Shown here: positions 54,814-63,318 of the stretch, one piece after another | Layout: each line of letters starts with the position of its first letter | Numbering within the stretch: position 1 is the stretch's first letter | Assembly: GCF_027924565.1 (NCBI RefSeq) | Contig: NZ_AP027041.1 | Location: 1,984,001-2,048,000, forward strand | Origin: Lysobacter auxotrophicus | GTDB taxonomy: Bacteria > Pseudomonadota > Gammaproteobacteria > Xanthomonadales > Xanthomonadaceae | Direction: 5' to 3' | DNA: 64,000 nucleotides | Translations under genes and position numbers: made by a program | The notes under the pieces: model-generated | What the model was told of the DNA's origin: nothing | The model's input: only the letters and a program-made list of their open reading frames with translations | The model's database searches: none

Positions 54814-55263
54814 GGGCTATCTGCGCCCCGAAGATGATTCCATGGACGGGTTTCTGCCCGAAGAAATGGCCAAGGAAGGGTTTCGGATGATCTTTTGCTT
54901 TGAAGGCGGTCTGGCTGTAAAGGTCTATGCGGCTTCAGCCCAGTTTTCGGTCGGGGGGGGCTTAGCCAACAGCCCGGGTAAGCGAAGTGCCCCGAGTCCT
55001 CGTCGCGTGTCCAGTGCTGTTGCCTACCCACGGTCCAAGCGGACGTTCAAGGGGCTTGTGCGCTCGTCCGGCCGCGTTTCGACGCGAAGGACATGGTGTT
55101 CCTGCTCGTCAGCGCCATGAATCTTGTCGCTGCAATATTTCTGGCAAGGGCTACGCGCGCGCAAGGAGGAAGCCCCATCGGCTTGTGGCCTGCGCTCGGC
55201 CCTTGTGTCCGAAGGGCTTTGGCGTTCTCACAGCAGGGCAAGGCAACTTTAGGAACCCGGACC
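54814..55263. other. Intergenic region with a dispersed repeat
   Basis: No supported gene. A CCCGGG-type repeat copy (AGCCCGGGTAAGCGAAGTGC) lies at 54971-54996, next to a run of G (54953-54960). The rest is probably debris from the truncated dehydrogenase event. Confidence 0.5.
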
Positions 55264-55352
55264 AGCGTCCGCTGGTCGCCGATAGCGGACGGGGAGGCGG
55301 GGCGAGTCGCTGGGCCGGCGCTAATATCCGCTTTCGACCCAAAAGGGGGCAC
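55264..55352 (+). repeat. Double-hairpin repeat, copy 5
   Basis: Hairpin 1 is AGCGTCCGCTGG..GATAGCGGAC (55264-55290). Hairpin 2, TAATATCCGCTT..AAAAGGGGGC (55322-55350), has a weakened right arm. Confidence 0.8.
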
Positions 55353-55386
55353 GCGGGTGGCGGGTCAAATCAGGACGGGCTCAGCG

Positions 55387-55731
55387 ATGGCCGTTATCGA
55401 CACATTGATGGAAACTGCCGTAGCGGACACGGACCTGCTCAGGAGACTTGATGCGCAGGGAGATCGGTTTCACATCGCGCGCGACGTAGAATTCCTACTT
55501 CGCGCCCCGTCCGCTGAGAAGGCAACCAAGGTTGCCAGTTTCATCAACGACTATCAGTACGGGATCGCAACCGCCCAAGGCTTGGATGATGCGCCGAGCG
55601 TTCTGCTGATTGTTCATATGCGCATCGAGCAGCATGGGCTCCGGTCCGTATCAGGATTCATGGCATGCGTATGCGCGTTGTTCGGACTGGACTACGACGG
55701 GTGGGGGTGCGTCGTTCAGACGCGAAAGTGA
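55387..55731 (+). CDS. RraB-family (ribonuclease E inhibitor B-like) protein
   Basis: The 114-residue protein shows RraB/DUF695-type signatures: IARDVEFLLRAPSAEKATKVA at the front, a MRIEQHGLRSVSGFMACV helix and the terminal GLDYDGWGC. RraB binds and inhibits RNase E in E. coli. Here the domain is somewhat short and acts alone, so a role in RNA decay is only suggested. It starts 35 bp after repeat copy 5 and ends 21 bp before copy 6. Confidence 0.75.
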   Translation: MAVIDTLMETAVADTDLLRRLDAQGDRFHIARDVEFLLRAPSAEKATKVASFINDYQYGIATAQGLDDAPSVLLIVHMRIEQHGLRSVSGFMACVCALFGLDYDGWGCVVQTRK

Positions 55732-55751
55732 CCGCAGTCGCGACGTCATCA

Positions 55752-55836
55752 GGTGTCGCTTGTGGCCCATAGAGGACGTTGGGCTCTCGCCCGGTTCCAC
55801 GATGCAAATGTCCGACCCCGACCGGAAGTGGACGTC
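55752..55836 (+). repeat. Double-hairpin repeat, copy 6 (diverged)
   Basis: GTGTCGCTTGTGGCCCATAG at 55752-55771 and AAATGTCCGACC..GGAAGTGGACGT at 55806-55834 keep the layout with several changes in both hairpins. Confidence 0.65.
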
Positions 55837-55874
55837 GCTCCGGCCCGATGCAGGGTCAGGCTCAAGGAGGATTC

Positions 55875-56294
55875 GTGCGACAGCAGATCGTGTGGTGTGC
55901 GCTGGTAGCGGTTCTTGTCTCGCCCAGTCTGGGAGCGGCGCAGCCAGATAAAGGCCTTGCCGCAGGAAAGGCGGTTCCGTACATCTTCCAAGTCTGGGAT
56001 CAGTTCGTGATTTCGAACGCCGCGGCTACGGTGTGCGAGCCTGCCGATGCGTCATCCAGGAAATCGCATGCCGCGAACTTCGCGTTGGTCAGCGCGCATG
56101 TGCGAGCACGCATAAAGGCGGCGAGCCCGCGCAAATCGGACGACGAGATCAACCGCTTCCTTGGCGGCCGGGAAGCTGCGCTTGCGCGGGTGTCGACCCA
56201 GGCTGCCAAGCAGAAAGGCTGCAACGACCCCGAAATACAGCAGCTCGTGCGGCGCTACCAGACGCAACTTCGTTGGCGCCCGACCGGCACCTGA
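55875..56294 (+). CDS. Exported hypothetical protein
   Basis: The 139-residue protein has a signal peptide (1-23: IVWCALVAVLVSPSLGAAQ) and a helical mature part with two cysteines, in TVCEPADA and KGCNDPEI, likely disulfide-bonded. The GTG start is supported by a strong AAGGAGG at 55864-55870. It follows repeat copy 6 by 39 bp. I do not recognise the family; the C-terminal DPEIQQLVRRYQTQL looks like a helix. Confidence 0.7.
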   Translation: MRQQIVWCALVAVLVSPSLGAAQPDKGLAAGKAVPYIFQVWDQFVISNAAATVCEPADASSRKSHAANFALVSAHVRARIKAASPRKSDDEINRFLGGREAALARVSTQAAKQKGCNDPEIQQLVRRYQTQLRWRPTGT

Positions 56295-56370
56295 CGTCGC
56301 ATGAAGGACCGCTCCTTGCGCGAGCGGACATGGCAAGACCCAATAGCCGCAGCGAGGGAATTGGATTACC

Positions 56371-57027
56371 TTGAACCGTCAATCCCCGACGCGCGCCCGC
56401 CGCCCCGGCGCGCGCACCCTGGTCGTCCTGCTGCTCCTCGTCGCCAGCCAGCTCGTCCTGTGGCCGACGCTCGAATGGTTACAGCGGCCGATTGCCGATC
56501 GCCCCCTGTCCATCAGCCCGGCAGGCTCGCTCGAAACCGACGCGCGGATCCATGTGCAACAGCGTTACCGACTTTCGCTGGACTTGCCCAACAAGGACGC
56601 GCAGGGCAGGGCGATGAACCGTGAGGCACTTGGCGGCCGTCAGTATCCACGTGTGGACGGGGCGTCGATACCGATCGAGTGGGCGCTCGCGGATAGTCGC
56701 TCCGGTCAGGTCATCGCCGGCGGCACCGTCGACACACGCAATGCATCGCAGTGGGGAGGCGGCGTGGCGACACGCCACATCGCCTTCGTGGACGTGCCCC
56801 CGGGCCGCTACCGGCTGTCGGTACGCGTGCTGCGCAACGTAATCGAGCTTCAGGGCATCACGGGTCGGGTGAGGCTAGGCCTGCCGGGCGGAAAGATTTC
56901 CGCGGGATGGACGTCGACCCTGCTTTTCTGGGGACCGATCGCGAGCGTGCTGCTGGTGTGGCCCGCCATCGGGGTGCTGATCATCGTGTTTCTCTGGAAG
57001 CGTTCGGGGCACAGGCGTCGCGAGTAA
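56371..57027 (+). CDS. Membrane-anchored hypothetical protein
   Basis: The 218-residue protein has an N-terminal helix (about 15-35), a beta-rich periplasmic middle (about 45-170, with YRLSLDLPNKDAQGRAM and a VPPGRYRLSVRVLRN strand pair typical of Ig-like or carboxypeptidase-regulatory folds) and a C-terminal helix (about 182-207). The TTG start has GAGGGAA 10 bp upstream; no better start is seen. Family is unknown. Its GC bias returns to genome normal, so it marks the right edge of the repeat region. Confidence 0.6.
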   Translation: MNRQSPTRARRPGARTLVVLLLLVASQLVLWPTLEWLQRPIADRPLSISPAGSLETDARIHVQQRYRLSLDLPNKDAQGRAMNREALGGRQYPRVDGASIPIEWALADSRSGQVIAGGTVDTRNASQWGGGVATRHIAFVDVPPGRYRLSVRVLRNVIELQGITGRVRLGLPGGKISAGWTSTLLFWGPIASVLLVWPAIGVLIIVFLWKRSGHRRRE

Positions 57028-57153
57028 CGGTAAGGATGCCCCGTCGATTGCGCGGCTTTGCAGGTCGAAGCGGGCATTCGCGCAACGCGATGGTGCCGGC
57101 CAGCTACGTTGCCGACGCGACTGCCTCCTCCCGCGCAGCGGCGAAACGACTGA

Positions 57154-58341
57154 CTACCGCCCGCGACGCAGCGCGATGGTTTCCCACGTCGCGACGATCA
57201 CCAGCACCAGCGTCGTGGCCGCGCCGATCGCGAGCGGCGAGAGCAGGTGGGCGAACGCGAACGGGAACAGCGCGCCGAGCAGGGCGACGCCCGCGCAGTG
57301 CGACAGCGGCGGGGTGCGACGGTCGTTGCAGACCCATTTGAACAACGCCACGCCGAGCAGGTAGAGCATCGGGCCGCCGATCATCGCGACGATCTCCGCC
57401 TTGCCGCTTCCGCGAAAATGGTCGGGATGCGCGAGCGTCAGTTCGTCGGCCACGGCGCACACGATGATCCCCGCGACAATGAGCAGGTGCAGGTACGTGT
57501 AGGCCAGCCGCGCCTGTCGACCGGGGTCGTCGGAATGCGATATGCGATGGCTCGCGCGCTCGGCGCCGGTGTCGAAATAGATCCACCACATCGCCACGCT
57601 GCCGAGGAACGCCACGCCGAAGGCCATGAAGGTCGGCGCGCTCCACGCCTGCCCGGCGAACGTCGCGCCGGTCACCAGGATCGACTCGCCCAGCGCGATG
57701 ATCACGAACAGCGCGCAGCGCTCGGCGAGGTGGTGGCCGTCGACGTCCCAGTCGGTCGTGTTCGACCGGCCCAGGCGCGGCACGTAGAAATACAGCGCCG
57801 GCGCGAGGTATTCGATCGCGACGGCCGCGACCCACCAGGCCACGCGCGCCGGACCGTCGGCGAGCCCGCCCATCACCCAGCACACGCCAGACGCCGCCAG
57901 CCAGAGCGCGATGCGCACGAAGTTCTCGTGGAGCACGCGATGCCGGCCGCGCGTGACGACCGCGACGAAGACGGTGCGGCCCACCTGCATCGTCGCGAAC
58001 ACCACGCCGAACAGCACTCCGCGATCGGCGAACGCCTGCGGGATGGACGAGGACAACAGCAGGCCGCCGAGCATCAGCGCGAACAGCATGACCCGCACCG
58101 GCGGGCGATCCGGGTCGAGCCAGTTGGTGACCCACGAGGTGAAGATCCACAGCCACCACACCGCCAGGAACAGCAGCAGCGTCTGCAGCGCGCCGCGCAC
58201 GGTGAGGTGTTCCAGCAGCGTGTGCGAGAGCTGGGTGACGGCGAAGACGAACACCAGGTCGAAGAACAGTTCGACCATCGCCACGCGACTGCTGTCGGCA
58301 GTGGCGCGCTGGCGCAGCAGGGAAGGGCGCAGGTCGGTCAT
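57154..58341 (-). CDS. ltrA: Low temperature requirement protein A (LtrA) family
   Basis: The 395-residue protein has about ten membrane helices, with LtrA signatures: VAMVELFFDLVFVFAVTQLS, LWIFTSWVTNW and HHLAERCALFVIIALGESIL. LtrA was named in Listeria for growth at low temperature; its biochemical role is unknown. The ATG at 58341 is used; the open frame further upstream lacks similarity. The following intergenic region holds a perfect inverted repeat at 58413. Confidence 0.9.
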   Translation of the reverse strand: MTDLRPSLLRQRATADSSRVAMVELFFDLVFVFAVTQLSHTLLEHLTVRGALQTLLLFLAVWWLWIFTSWVTNWLDPDRPPVRVMLFALMLGGLLLSSSIPQAFADRGVLFGVVFATMQVGRTVFVAVVTRGRHRVLHENFVRIALWLAASGVCWVMGGLADGPARVAWWVAAVAIEYLAPALYFYVPRLGRSNTTDWDVDGHHLAERCALFVIIALGESILVTGATFAGQAWSAPTFMAFGVAFLGSVAMWWIYFDTGAERASHRISHSDDPGRQARLAYTYLHLLIVAGIIVCAVADELTLAHPDHFRGSGKAEIVAMIGGPMLYLLGVALFKWVCNDRRTPPLSHCAGVALLGALFPFAFAHLLSPLAIGAATTLVLVIVATWETIALRRGR

Positions 58342-58650
58342 GGACTCGGGCGATAGCAGGTTCCGTGCCGCTAGATTACGCGCGCCGCGTGCCGCCGCCC
58401 GCCTCATACATGGGTATGGAGTCATACCTACGTGTTATCGCCTCCGGCCGCACGCGCTGGTTACATGGCGACGACCGGCCGATCGCGCTGCGACCCGTCG
58501 GTCGGCCGCCCCGACATTCCGATACGAAGGGCGGCGATTCCGGACACATCCCGGATACACGGCCCCTCCAGGCTGCACACACACGGCGCCGCGTCGCGCC
58601 GGGGCACGCGAAGTCCGGCGGCCTGGGCATCCACAGACACGGAGATCACC
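58342..58650. other. Divergent promoter region between ltrA and the hydrolase
   Basis: 309 bp without a supported gene. Besides the inverted repeat at 58413-58428 no repeat or RNA is apparent. It should carry the divergent promoters of both neighbours. Confidence 0.45.
58413..58428. promoter_or_regulatory. Perfect inverted repeat, possible operator
   Basis: GGTATGGAGTCATACC has 6-bp perfect arms with a 4-bp spacer. It is AT-richer than its surroundings and lies 72 bp from the ltrA start. The binding protein is unknown. Confidence 0.4.
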
Positions 58651-59703
58651 ATGGACCAGCACGAAACCCGATCGTTCGATCCGCTCCGCCGCAGGATGCT
58701 GACGACCGCCGCACTGGGCGTGGCGATGGCGCCACTCGCCACGCTGCGCAACGCGCGCGCCGCCACGGCAGCGCCTGCCGTTACGCCGCGCCGCGCACTG
58801 GCGACTTCGTTCGCGCCGCTGAAGCGCATCCGCGCCGGCCTGCTGGACGTGGAATACGCCGAAGCCGGGCCGGCGAAGGGCCCGCCGGTGATCCTGCTGC
58901 ACGGCTGGCCCTACGACATCCACAGCTATGTCGAAGTCGCGCCGTTGCTGGCGAACCTTGGCTATCGCGTGATCGTGCCGTTCCTGCGCGGCTATGGCGG
59001 CACGCGTTTCGTTTCGTCCGACACGCTGCGCAACGGGCAGCCCACCGCGCTCGCCGAAGACGTCGTGCAGTTCATGGACGCACTGCGCCTGCGCAGCGCG
59101 GTGATCGGCGGTTTCGACTGGGGCGCACGCTCGGCCGACATCGTCGCCGCGTTGTGGCCCCAACGCGTCAAGGCGCTGGTGTCCGTCAGCGGCTACCTCA
59201 TCGGCAGCCAGGCAGCAGGCGAAGTGCCGCTTCCGCCGGAGGCGGAGCTGCAATGGTGGTACCAGTTCTACTTCGCGACCGAGCGCGGTCGTGCGGGCTA
59301 CGACAGGAACCGGCACGACTTCGCCAGACTCATCTGGAAACTCGCCTCGCCGAAGTGGGCGTTCGACGATGCGACCTTCGACCGCAGCGCGGCGTCGTTC
59401 GTGAACGACGACCACGTCGACATCGTCGTCCACAACTACCGCTGGCGCCTGGGCCTGGCGCACGGCGAGGCGAAGTACGACGCGCTGGAAAGCCGCCTCG
59501 CGCAGTTCCCGTCGATCGGCGTGCCAAGCATCACCATGGAAGGCGACGCCAACGGCGCGCCGCATCCGCAGCCGGACGCGTACGCGAAGCGCTTCACCGG
59601 CAAGTACGAGCACCGCCTGATCACCGGCGGCATCGGCCACAACCTGCCGCAGGAAGATCCGCACGCGTTCGCGCAGGCGATCGTCGATGCGGATCGCCTC
59701 TGA
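58651..59703 (+). CDS. Tat-exported alpha/beta hydrolase, epoxide-hydrolase-like
   Basis: The 350-residue protein has a twin-arginine signal (RRRMLTTAALG, residues about 12-22). Its alpha/beta hydrolase domain has the HGWPYD oxyanion motif, the nucleophile elbow GGFDWGARSA with Asp (as in epoxide and haloalkane hydrolases) and a final GGIGHNLPQE histidine. It should be periplasmic. It stands 18 bp ahead of a cytochrome P460 gene. The ATG at 58651 places the signal peptide at the N-terminus. Confidence 0.85.
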   Translation: MDQHETRSFDPLRRRMLTTAALGVAMAPLATLRNARAATAAPAVTPRRALATSFAPLKRIRAGLLDVEYAEAGPAKGPPVILLHGWPYDIHSYVEVAPLLANLGYRVIVPFLRGYGGTRFVSSDTLRNGQPTALAEDVVQFMDALRLRSAVIGGFDWGARSADIVAALWPQRVKALVSVSGYLIGSQAAGEVPLPPEAELQWWYQFYFATERGRAGYDRNRHDFARLIWKLASPKWAFDDATFDRSAASFVNDDHVDIVVHNYRWRLGLAHGEAKYDALESRLAQFPSIGVPSITMEGDANGAPHPQPDAYAKRFTGKYEHRLITGGIGHNLPQEDPHAFAQAIVDADRL

Positions 59704-59721
59704 GCGACGGAGACCCTTGCC

Positions 59722-60228
59722 ATGAAGATCCGCTGGGTGGTGCTCCCGATCGCGCTGCTCGTGCTGGGCCTGATCGCCCTCACGGCCGCCGACGACGCGA
59801 AAGCCGGCAAGCCCGCGTCCCCGGTCTATGGCGTCACCGTGCCCGACGGCTACCGCCGCTGGCAGTTCATCGCCTCCGCGCGCGAAGCCGCGCCGTTCGA
59901 CGAGTTGCGCGTGGTGCTCGGCAACGCGATCGCGGTGCGCGCGTATCGCAAGGGCACGTTGCCGTTCCCAGATGGCAGCGTGCTGGTGAAGCTGGCCTGG
60001 AAGGAAGTGCAGTCGCCCGATTTCGCCTCGGCGACGATCCCCGGCGCGGCCACCAGCGTGCAGGTGATGGTGAAGGATTCGAAGAAGTACGCCGCCAGCG
60101 GCGGCTGGGGTTTCGGCCGCTTCATCGGCGGCGTGCCGACGGATGAAGCGCAGCACCGCACCTGTTTCGCATGCCACCGGGCGCGCGTCGCGGATCGCGA
60201 TTTCGTGTTCACCCGCATCGCCCCGTAG
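59722..60228 (+). CDS. Cytochrome P460 family haem protein
   Basis: The 168-residue protein has a signal anchor (1-24), a beta-rich core with YGVTVPDGYRRWQFIASA and KGTLPFPDGSVLVKLAWK, and a C-terminal haem c motif C148-x2-C151-H152. P460 proteins carry a Lys-crosslinked haem and oxidise hydroxylamine or convert NO; the crosslinking lysine cannot be confirmed here. Its genome context is a hydrolase and an SDR, not the nitrogen cluster 40 kb away. Confidence 0.88.
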   Translation: MKIRWVVLPIALLVLGLIALTAADDAKAGKPASPVYGVTVPDGYRRWQFIASAREAAPFDELRVVLGNAIAVRAYRKGTLPFPDGSVLVKLAWKEVQSPDFASATIPGAATSVQVMVKDSKKYAASGGWGFGRFIGGVPTDEAQHRTCFACHRARVADRDFVFTRIAP

Positions 60229-60244
60229 GCGAGGAGACGACGAC

Positions 60245-61075
60245 ATGACGCAACGATGGCTCATCACCGGAAGCTCGCGCGGCCTGGGTCGCGCCCTGAC
60301 GCGCGCCGCGCTCGACGCCGGGCATCGCGTGATCGCCACCGCACGCGATCCGTCGCAGCTGCAGGACCTGGTCCAACGCCATGGCGACCGCGTACGCGCG
60401 GTGGCGCTCGACGTCACCGATCCGGCGGCGGCCGGGCACGCGGTGCAGGTCGCGGTGGAGGCATTCGGCGGACTCGACGTGCTGGTGAACAACGCCGGCT
60501 ACGGCAACGTGAACTCGGTCGAGGACACCACGCTCGAGGACTTCCGCCGCCAGATCGAGACCAACCTGTTCGGCACGATCATCATGACCAAGGCGGCGAT
60601 ACCGGTCATGCGCGGGCAACGCAGCGGCCACATCATCCAGTTCTCGTCCGTCGGCGGCCGCGTCGGCGCACCCGGTCGCGCGCCGTACTCGGCCGCGAAG
60701 TGGGGCGTGGAAGGGTTTTCGGAAGTGCTCGCGCAGGAGATGGCGCTGGTCGGCGTACGCGTGACGATCATCGAACCGGGCGGGTTCCGCACCGATTTCG
60801 CGGGCGCCTCGACCTCGCTCGCCGAAGGCGGGCCCGAATACGACGCCGTCGTCGGCAAGGCGGCCCGCATGCAGCGCGAGTACGACGGACGCCAGCCGGG
60901 CGATCCGGCGCGTGCGGCGCGCGCGATCCTCGACGTCGCCGCGCTGGAGGCGCCGCCGTTGCGGCTGGCGCTGGGCAGCGACGCGGTGGCCGCGATCGAA
61001 CGCGTCGACCGCGCGCGCCTGGACGAGCTGGCGCGTTGGCGCGAGCTCAGCGTGTCGACCGACTTTCCCGCCTGA
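60245..61075 (+). CDS. Short-chain dehydrogenase/reductase (SDR)
   Basis: The 276-residue protein is a classical SDR: nucleotide motif TGSSRGLG (residues 8-15), NNAG (about 84), and active-site Y-x3-K in YSAAKWG. The start ATG at 60245 follows GAGGAGAC. It is cytoplasmic and NAD(P)-dependent; substrate is unknown. It follows the P460 gene by 16 bp, probably as part of the same unit, and is 52 bp ahead of another hydrolase. Confidence 0.93.
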   Translation: MTQRWLITGSSRGLGRALTRAALDAGHRVIATARDPSQLQDLVQRHGDRVRAVALDVTDPAAAGHAVQVAVEAFGGLDVLVNNAGYGNVNSVEDTTLEDFRRQIETNLFGTIIMTKAAIPVMRGQRSGHIIQFSSVGGRVGAPGRAPYSAAKWGVEGFSEVLAQEMALVGVRVTIIEPGGFRTDFAGASTSLAEGGPEYDAVVGKAARMQREYDGRQPGDPARAARAILDVAALEAPPLRLALGSDAVAAIERVDRARLDELARWRELSVSTDFPA

Positions 61076-61127
61076 CGCCGCACACCACGACCCACCCCAC
61101 GACTCACCCCTCGAGAAGGAAAACTCC

Positions 61128-61904
61128 ATGAAACACCTGCTGCTTGCGATGGCACTTGGCGCTGCGTCGCTGACCGCCGCCGACGCGTCCGCCCAGACCG
61201 CCAAGCCCACCGTCGTGCTGGTGCACGGCGCCTTCGCCGATGCGTCCAGCTGGAACGGCGTCATCCGCATCCTCGAACAGGACGGCTACCCGGTCGTCGC
61301 CGTCGCCAACCCGCTGCGCAGCGTCGCCAGCGATGGCGCGTACGTCGGCGATCTCGTCTCGAGCCTCGGCCAGCCGGTGGTGCTGGTCGGCCACTCGTAC
61401 GGCGGCAGCGTCATCACCGAAGCCGCGCGCGACAAATCGAACGTGAAGGCGCTGGTCTACGTCGCCGCGTTCGCGCCGGAGGCAGGCGAAACCGCGGCCG
61501 GGCTGTCGGGCAAGTTCCCGGGCAGCACGCTCGGTCCGGCCATCGCGCCGCCGGTGAAGCTCGCCTCCGGCGGCAACGACCTGTACATCCAGCAAGACAA
61601 GTTCCACCACCAGTTCGCGGCCGACGTGCCGAAGGCCGAGGCCGCGCTGATGGCCGCCACGCAGCGTCCCATCACCGAAGCCGCGCTCAACGAGAAGTCG
61701 GGCGCTCCGACCTGGACGAGCATCCCGTCGTGGTTCGTCTACGGCGACAAGGACCTGAACATCCCGCCGAAGGCGCTGGCGTTCATGGCCGAACGCGCGA
61801 AGTCGCGCAACACCGAAGTCGTCCCCGGTGCCTCGCACGTGGTGATGGTGTCGCACCCGGACGTGGTGGCCCGGCAGATCGAGCGCGCTGCGGAAGCGAA
61901 GTAA
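61128..61904 (+). CDS. Exported alpha/beta hydrolase (serine nucleophile)
   Basis: The 258-residue protein has a signal peptide (ending ADASAQ, residue 23), HGAFADASSW (oxyanion motif), nucleophile elbow GHSYGGS, a catalytic Asp in VYGDKDLNIP and histidine in GASHVVMVSHP. This is the salicylate-esterase/pyrethroid-hydrolase-like group of small lipid or ester hydrolases. It is the last gene of the hydrolase-P460-SDR group and is followed by a terminator 30 bp downstream. Confidence 0.9.
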   Translation: MKHLLLAMALGAASLTAADASAQTAKPTVVLVHGAFADASSWNGVIRILEQDGYPVVAVANPLRSVASDGAYVGDLVSSLGQPVVLVGHSYGGSVITEAARDKSNVKALVYVAAFAPEAGETAAGLSGKFPGSTLGPAIAPPVKLASGGNDLYIQQDKFHHQFAADVPKAEAALMAATQRPITEAALNEKSGAPTWTSIPSWFVYGDKDLNIPPKALAFMAERAKSRNTEVVPGASHVVMVSHPDVVARQIERAAEAK

Positions 61905-61934
61905 CCCTCCCCCCGAACTTCGCTTCCCACCGTT

Positions 61935-61964
61935 GCCCCGGGCCTTGCGCCCGGGGCTTTTTTT
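61935..61964 (+). terminator. Rho-independent terminator
   Basis: A 9-bp stem GCCCCGGGC/GCCCGGGGC with a 5-nt loop is followed by seven T residues (61958-61964), after the hydrolase gene. Confidence 0.95.
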
Positions 61965-62373
61965 GCGGGATCGGTGCGGTGGTGGCGGGCGGATGCCGTG
62001 ACAGCCTGGATCCCGGCCTTCGCCGGATGACGGTGCCTTTCGCCGGAATGACGGTTTTTTTGACGGGAATGACGGTCCGTTTCGCTTGGATGCCGGTTTT
62101 GCTGTTGTAGCCCGGGTAAGCGAAGCGCACCCGGGGCATCGCAATGGATGCGGAGTCCGCCGAAAAGCGAATATGGGTTCCAGCTTTCGCTGGAATGACG
62201 GTGAGTAGGCGGATGCCGTGACAGCCTGGGTCCCGGCCTTCGCCGGGATGACGGTTTGAAGCTGACGGTGAGTGGGCGGATGCCGTGACAGCCTGGGTCC
62301 CGGCCTTCGCCGGGATGACGGTTTGGAGCTGACGGTGGGCCGATGCCGTGACAGCCTGCGACAGCGACCGCGA
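61965..62373. repeat. Intergenic block of GGATCCCGGC-type repeats
   Basis: A 67-bp unit occurs twice in tandem (62201-62267 and 62268-62334), differing at few positions, with a partial third copy (62335-62363) and an earlier degenerate one (61988-62035). Each contains GTGACAGCCTGG, TCCCGGCCTTCGCCGGGATGA. Between them are a CCCGGG repeat (62108-62136) and GGAATGACGGT-type fragments (62035-62100 and 62180-62200). No gene is seen. Confidence 0.8.
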
Positions 62374-63282
62374 CTACCGCGGTCGCTGCAGGAATTGCGT
62401 CACCAGTTCGGCGACATCGTCGGGATACTGATGGTGCGGCGCATGCCCGGTGCGGGAGTAGAAGACGAACGTGGCGTCGCGCATCTTGCCGATCAGCGGA
62501 AACCAGTTCTGGCCCGCCGTGCTGGTGTCGTGGTCGCCGGCGACGACCAGGATCGGCAGCTCGACCTTCGTCAGCTTTTCCCTGCGTCCGCCGGCGTCTT
62601 CGTGGAAGGCGCCGGCGGCCTTGAAATAGCGCTCAAACTGCGCCGGCTGCGAGGGAATGCGGGCATCCACGTCGGGCCGCTCGCGGATGCGCTCGCGCGA
62701 TTCGCGCGCGCGGTCGCGGCTGAGCGCGGAGTCGGGTTCGAAGAACAGGACTTCCTCGTCGGCAAGATCATTGACGGGCTTGAGCGCGTGCTCCAGGAAC
62801 GCCGGCTGCAACGGGATGTCGTTCTTCCCCGGGGGGTTCGTCGCCAGCAGTACGACGCGGTCCACGCGTGCGGGCCGGTCGATCAGATACGCCTGCGCGA
62901 GCAAACCGCCCCACGACCAGCCGAGCAGATCGAACCTCTTCAGCCCCAGCGCGTCGGCGAAGCCGTCGAGTGAGGCGACGCCCTGTTCCATCGTCTCGGG
63001 CTGCGTGCCCTGCGAATACCCGACGCCGGGCAGTTCGAACAGGATGACCGTCCGCTGTTTCGCCAGTGCATCCACGAACTTCGGATCCCAGGTGTCGAGC
63101 GTGCCGCGGAAGCGGTTCACCAGCACGATCGGCGCGCCGCTGCCGAGCTTGCGGTAGGCGATGCGATCGGCGCCCACCTGCACGGTGTGCGTTTCCGCCG
63201 TCGACGAGCCGCCGGCGGCGATGGCGTCGGGGGCCAGCAACGTGCCGGCGAGCAGCAGCGGGAGAAGCAAAGTCGTACGCAT
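62374..63282 (-). CDS. Exported alpha/beta hydrolase
   Basis: The 302-residue protein has a signal peptide (1-23: LLLPLLLAGTLLAPDAIAAG), nucleophile elbow GWSWGG, a catalytic Asp in VVAGDHDTS and histidine in TGHAPHHQYP. The PIVLVNRFRGTLDTWD segment replaces the usual HG oxyanion motif (N-R in place of H-G), so substrate handling may differ. It lies 36 bp downstream of the SMP-30-like gene on the same strand, and they may be one unit. Confidence 0.87.
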   Translation of the reverse strand: MRTTLLLPLLLAGTLLAPDAIAAGGSSTAETHTVQVGADRIAYRKLGSGAPIVLVNRFRGTLDTWDPKFVDALAKQRTVILFELPGVGYSQGTQPETMEQGVASLDGFADALGLKRFDLLGWSWGGLLAQAYLIDRPARVDRVVLLATNPPGKNDIPLQPAFLEHALKPVNDLADEEVLFFEPDSALSRDRARESRERIRERPDVDARIPSQPAQFERYFKAAGAFHEDAGGRREKLTKVELPILVVAGDHDTSTAGQNWFPLIGKMRDATFVFYSRTGHAPHHQYPDDVAELVTQFLQRPR

Positions 63283-63318
63283 GGAGTCACCTCGAAGATG
63301 CGCTCGCGCGCGATGGAG

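Noticed and set aside
54814-55031. A minus-strand frame upstream of the truncated dehydrogenase as its missing N-terminus
   Set aside because: It has no dehydrogenase motifs or zinc ligands.
52444-55836. The repeats as integron attC sites
   Set aside because: The paired-hairpin layout fits, but no R''/R' core sequences (RYYYAAC...GTTRRRY) are present and no integrase is in the window; kept only as a hypothesis to test.
61965-62373. The repeat block as a CRISPR array
   Set aside because: Repeats are palindromic, unequal in spacing and without unique spacers of fixed length.
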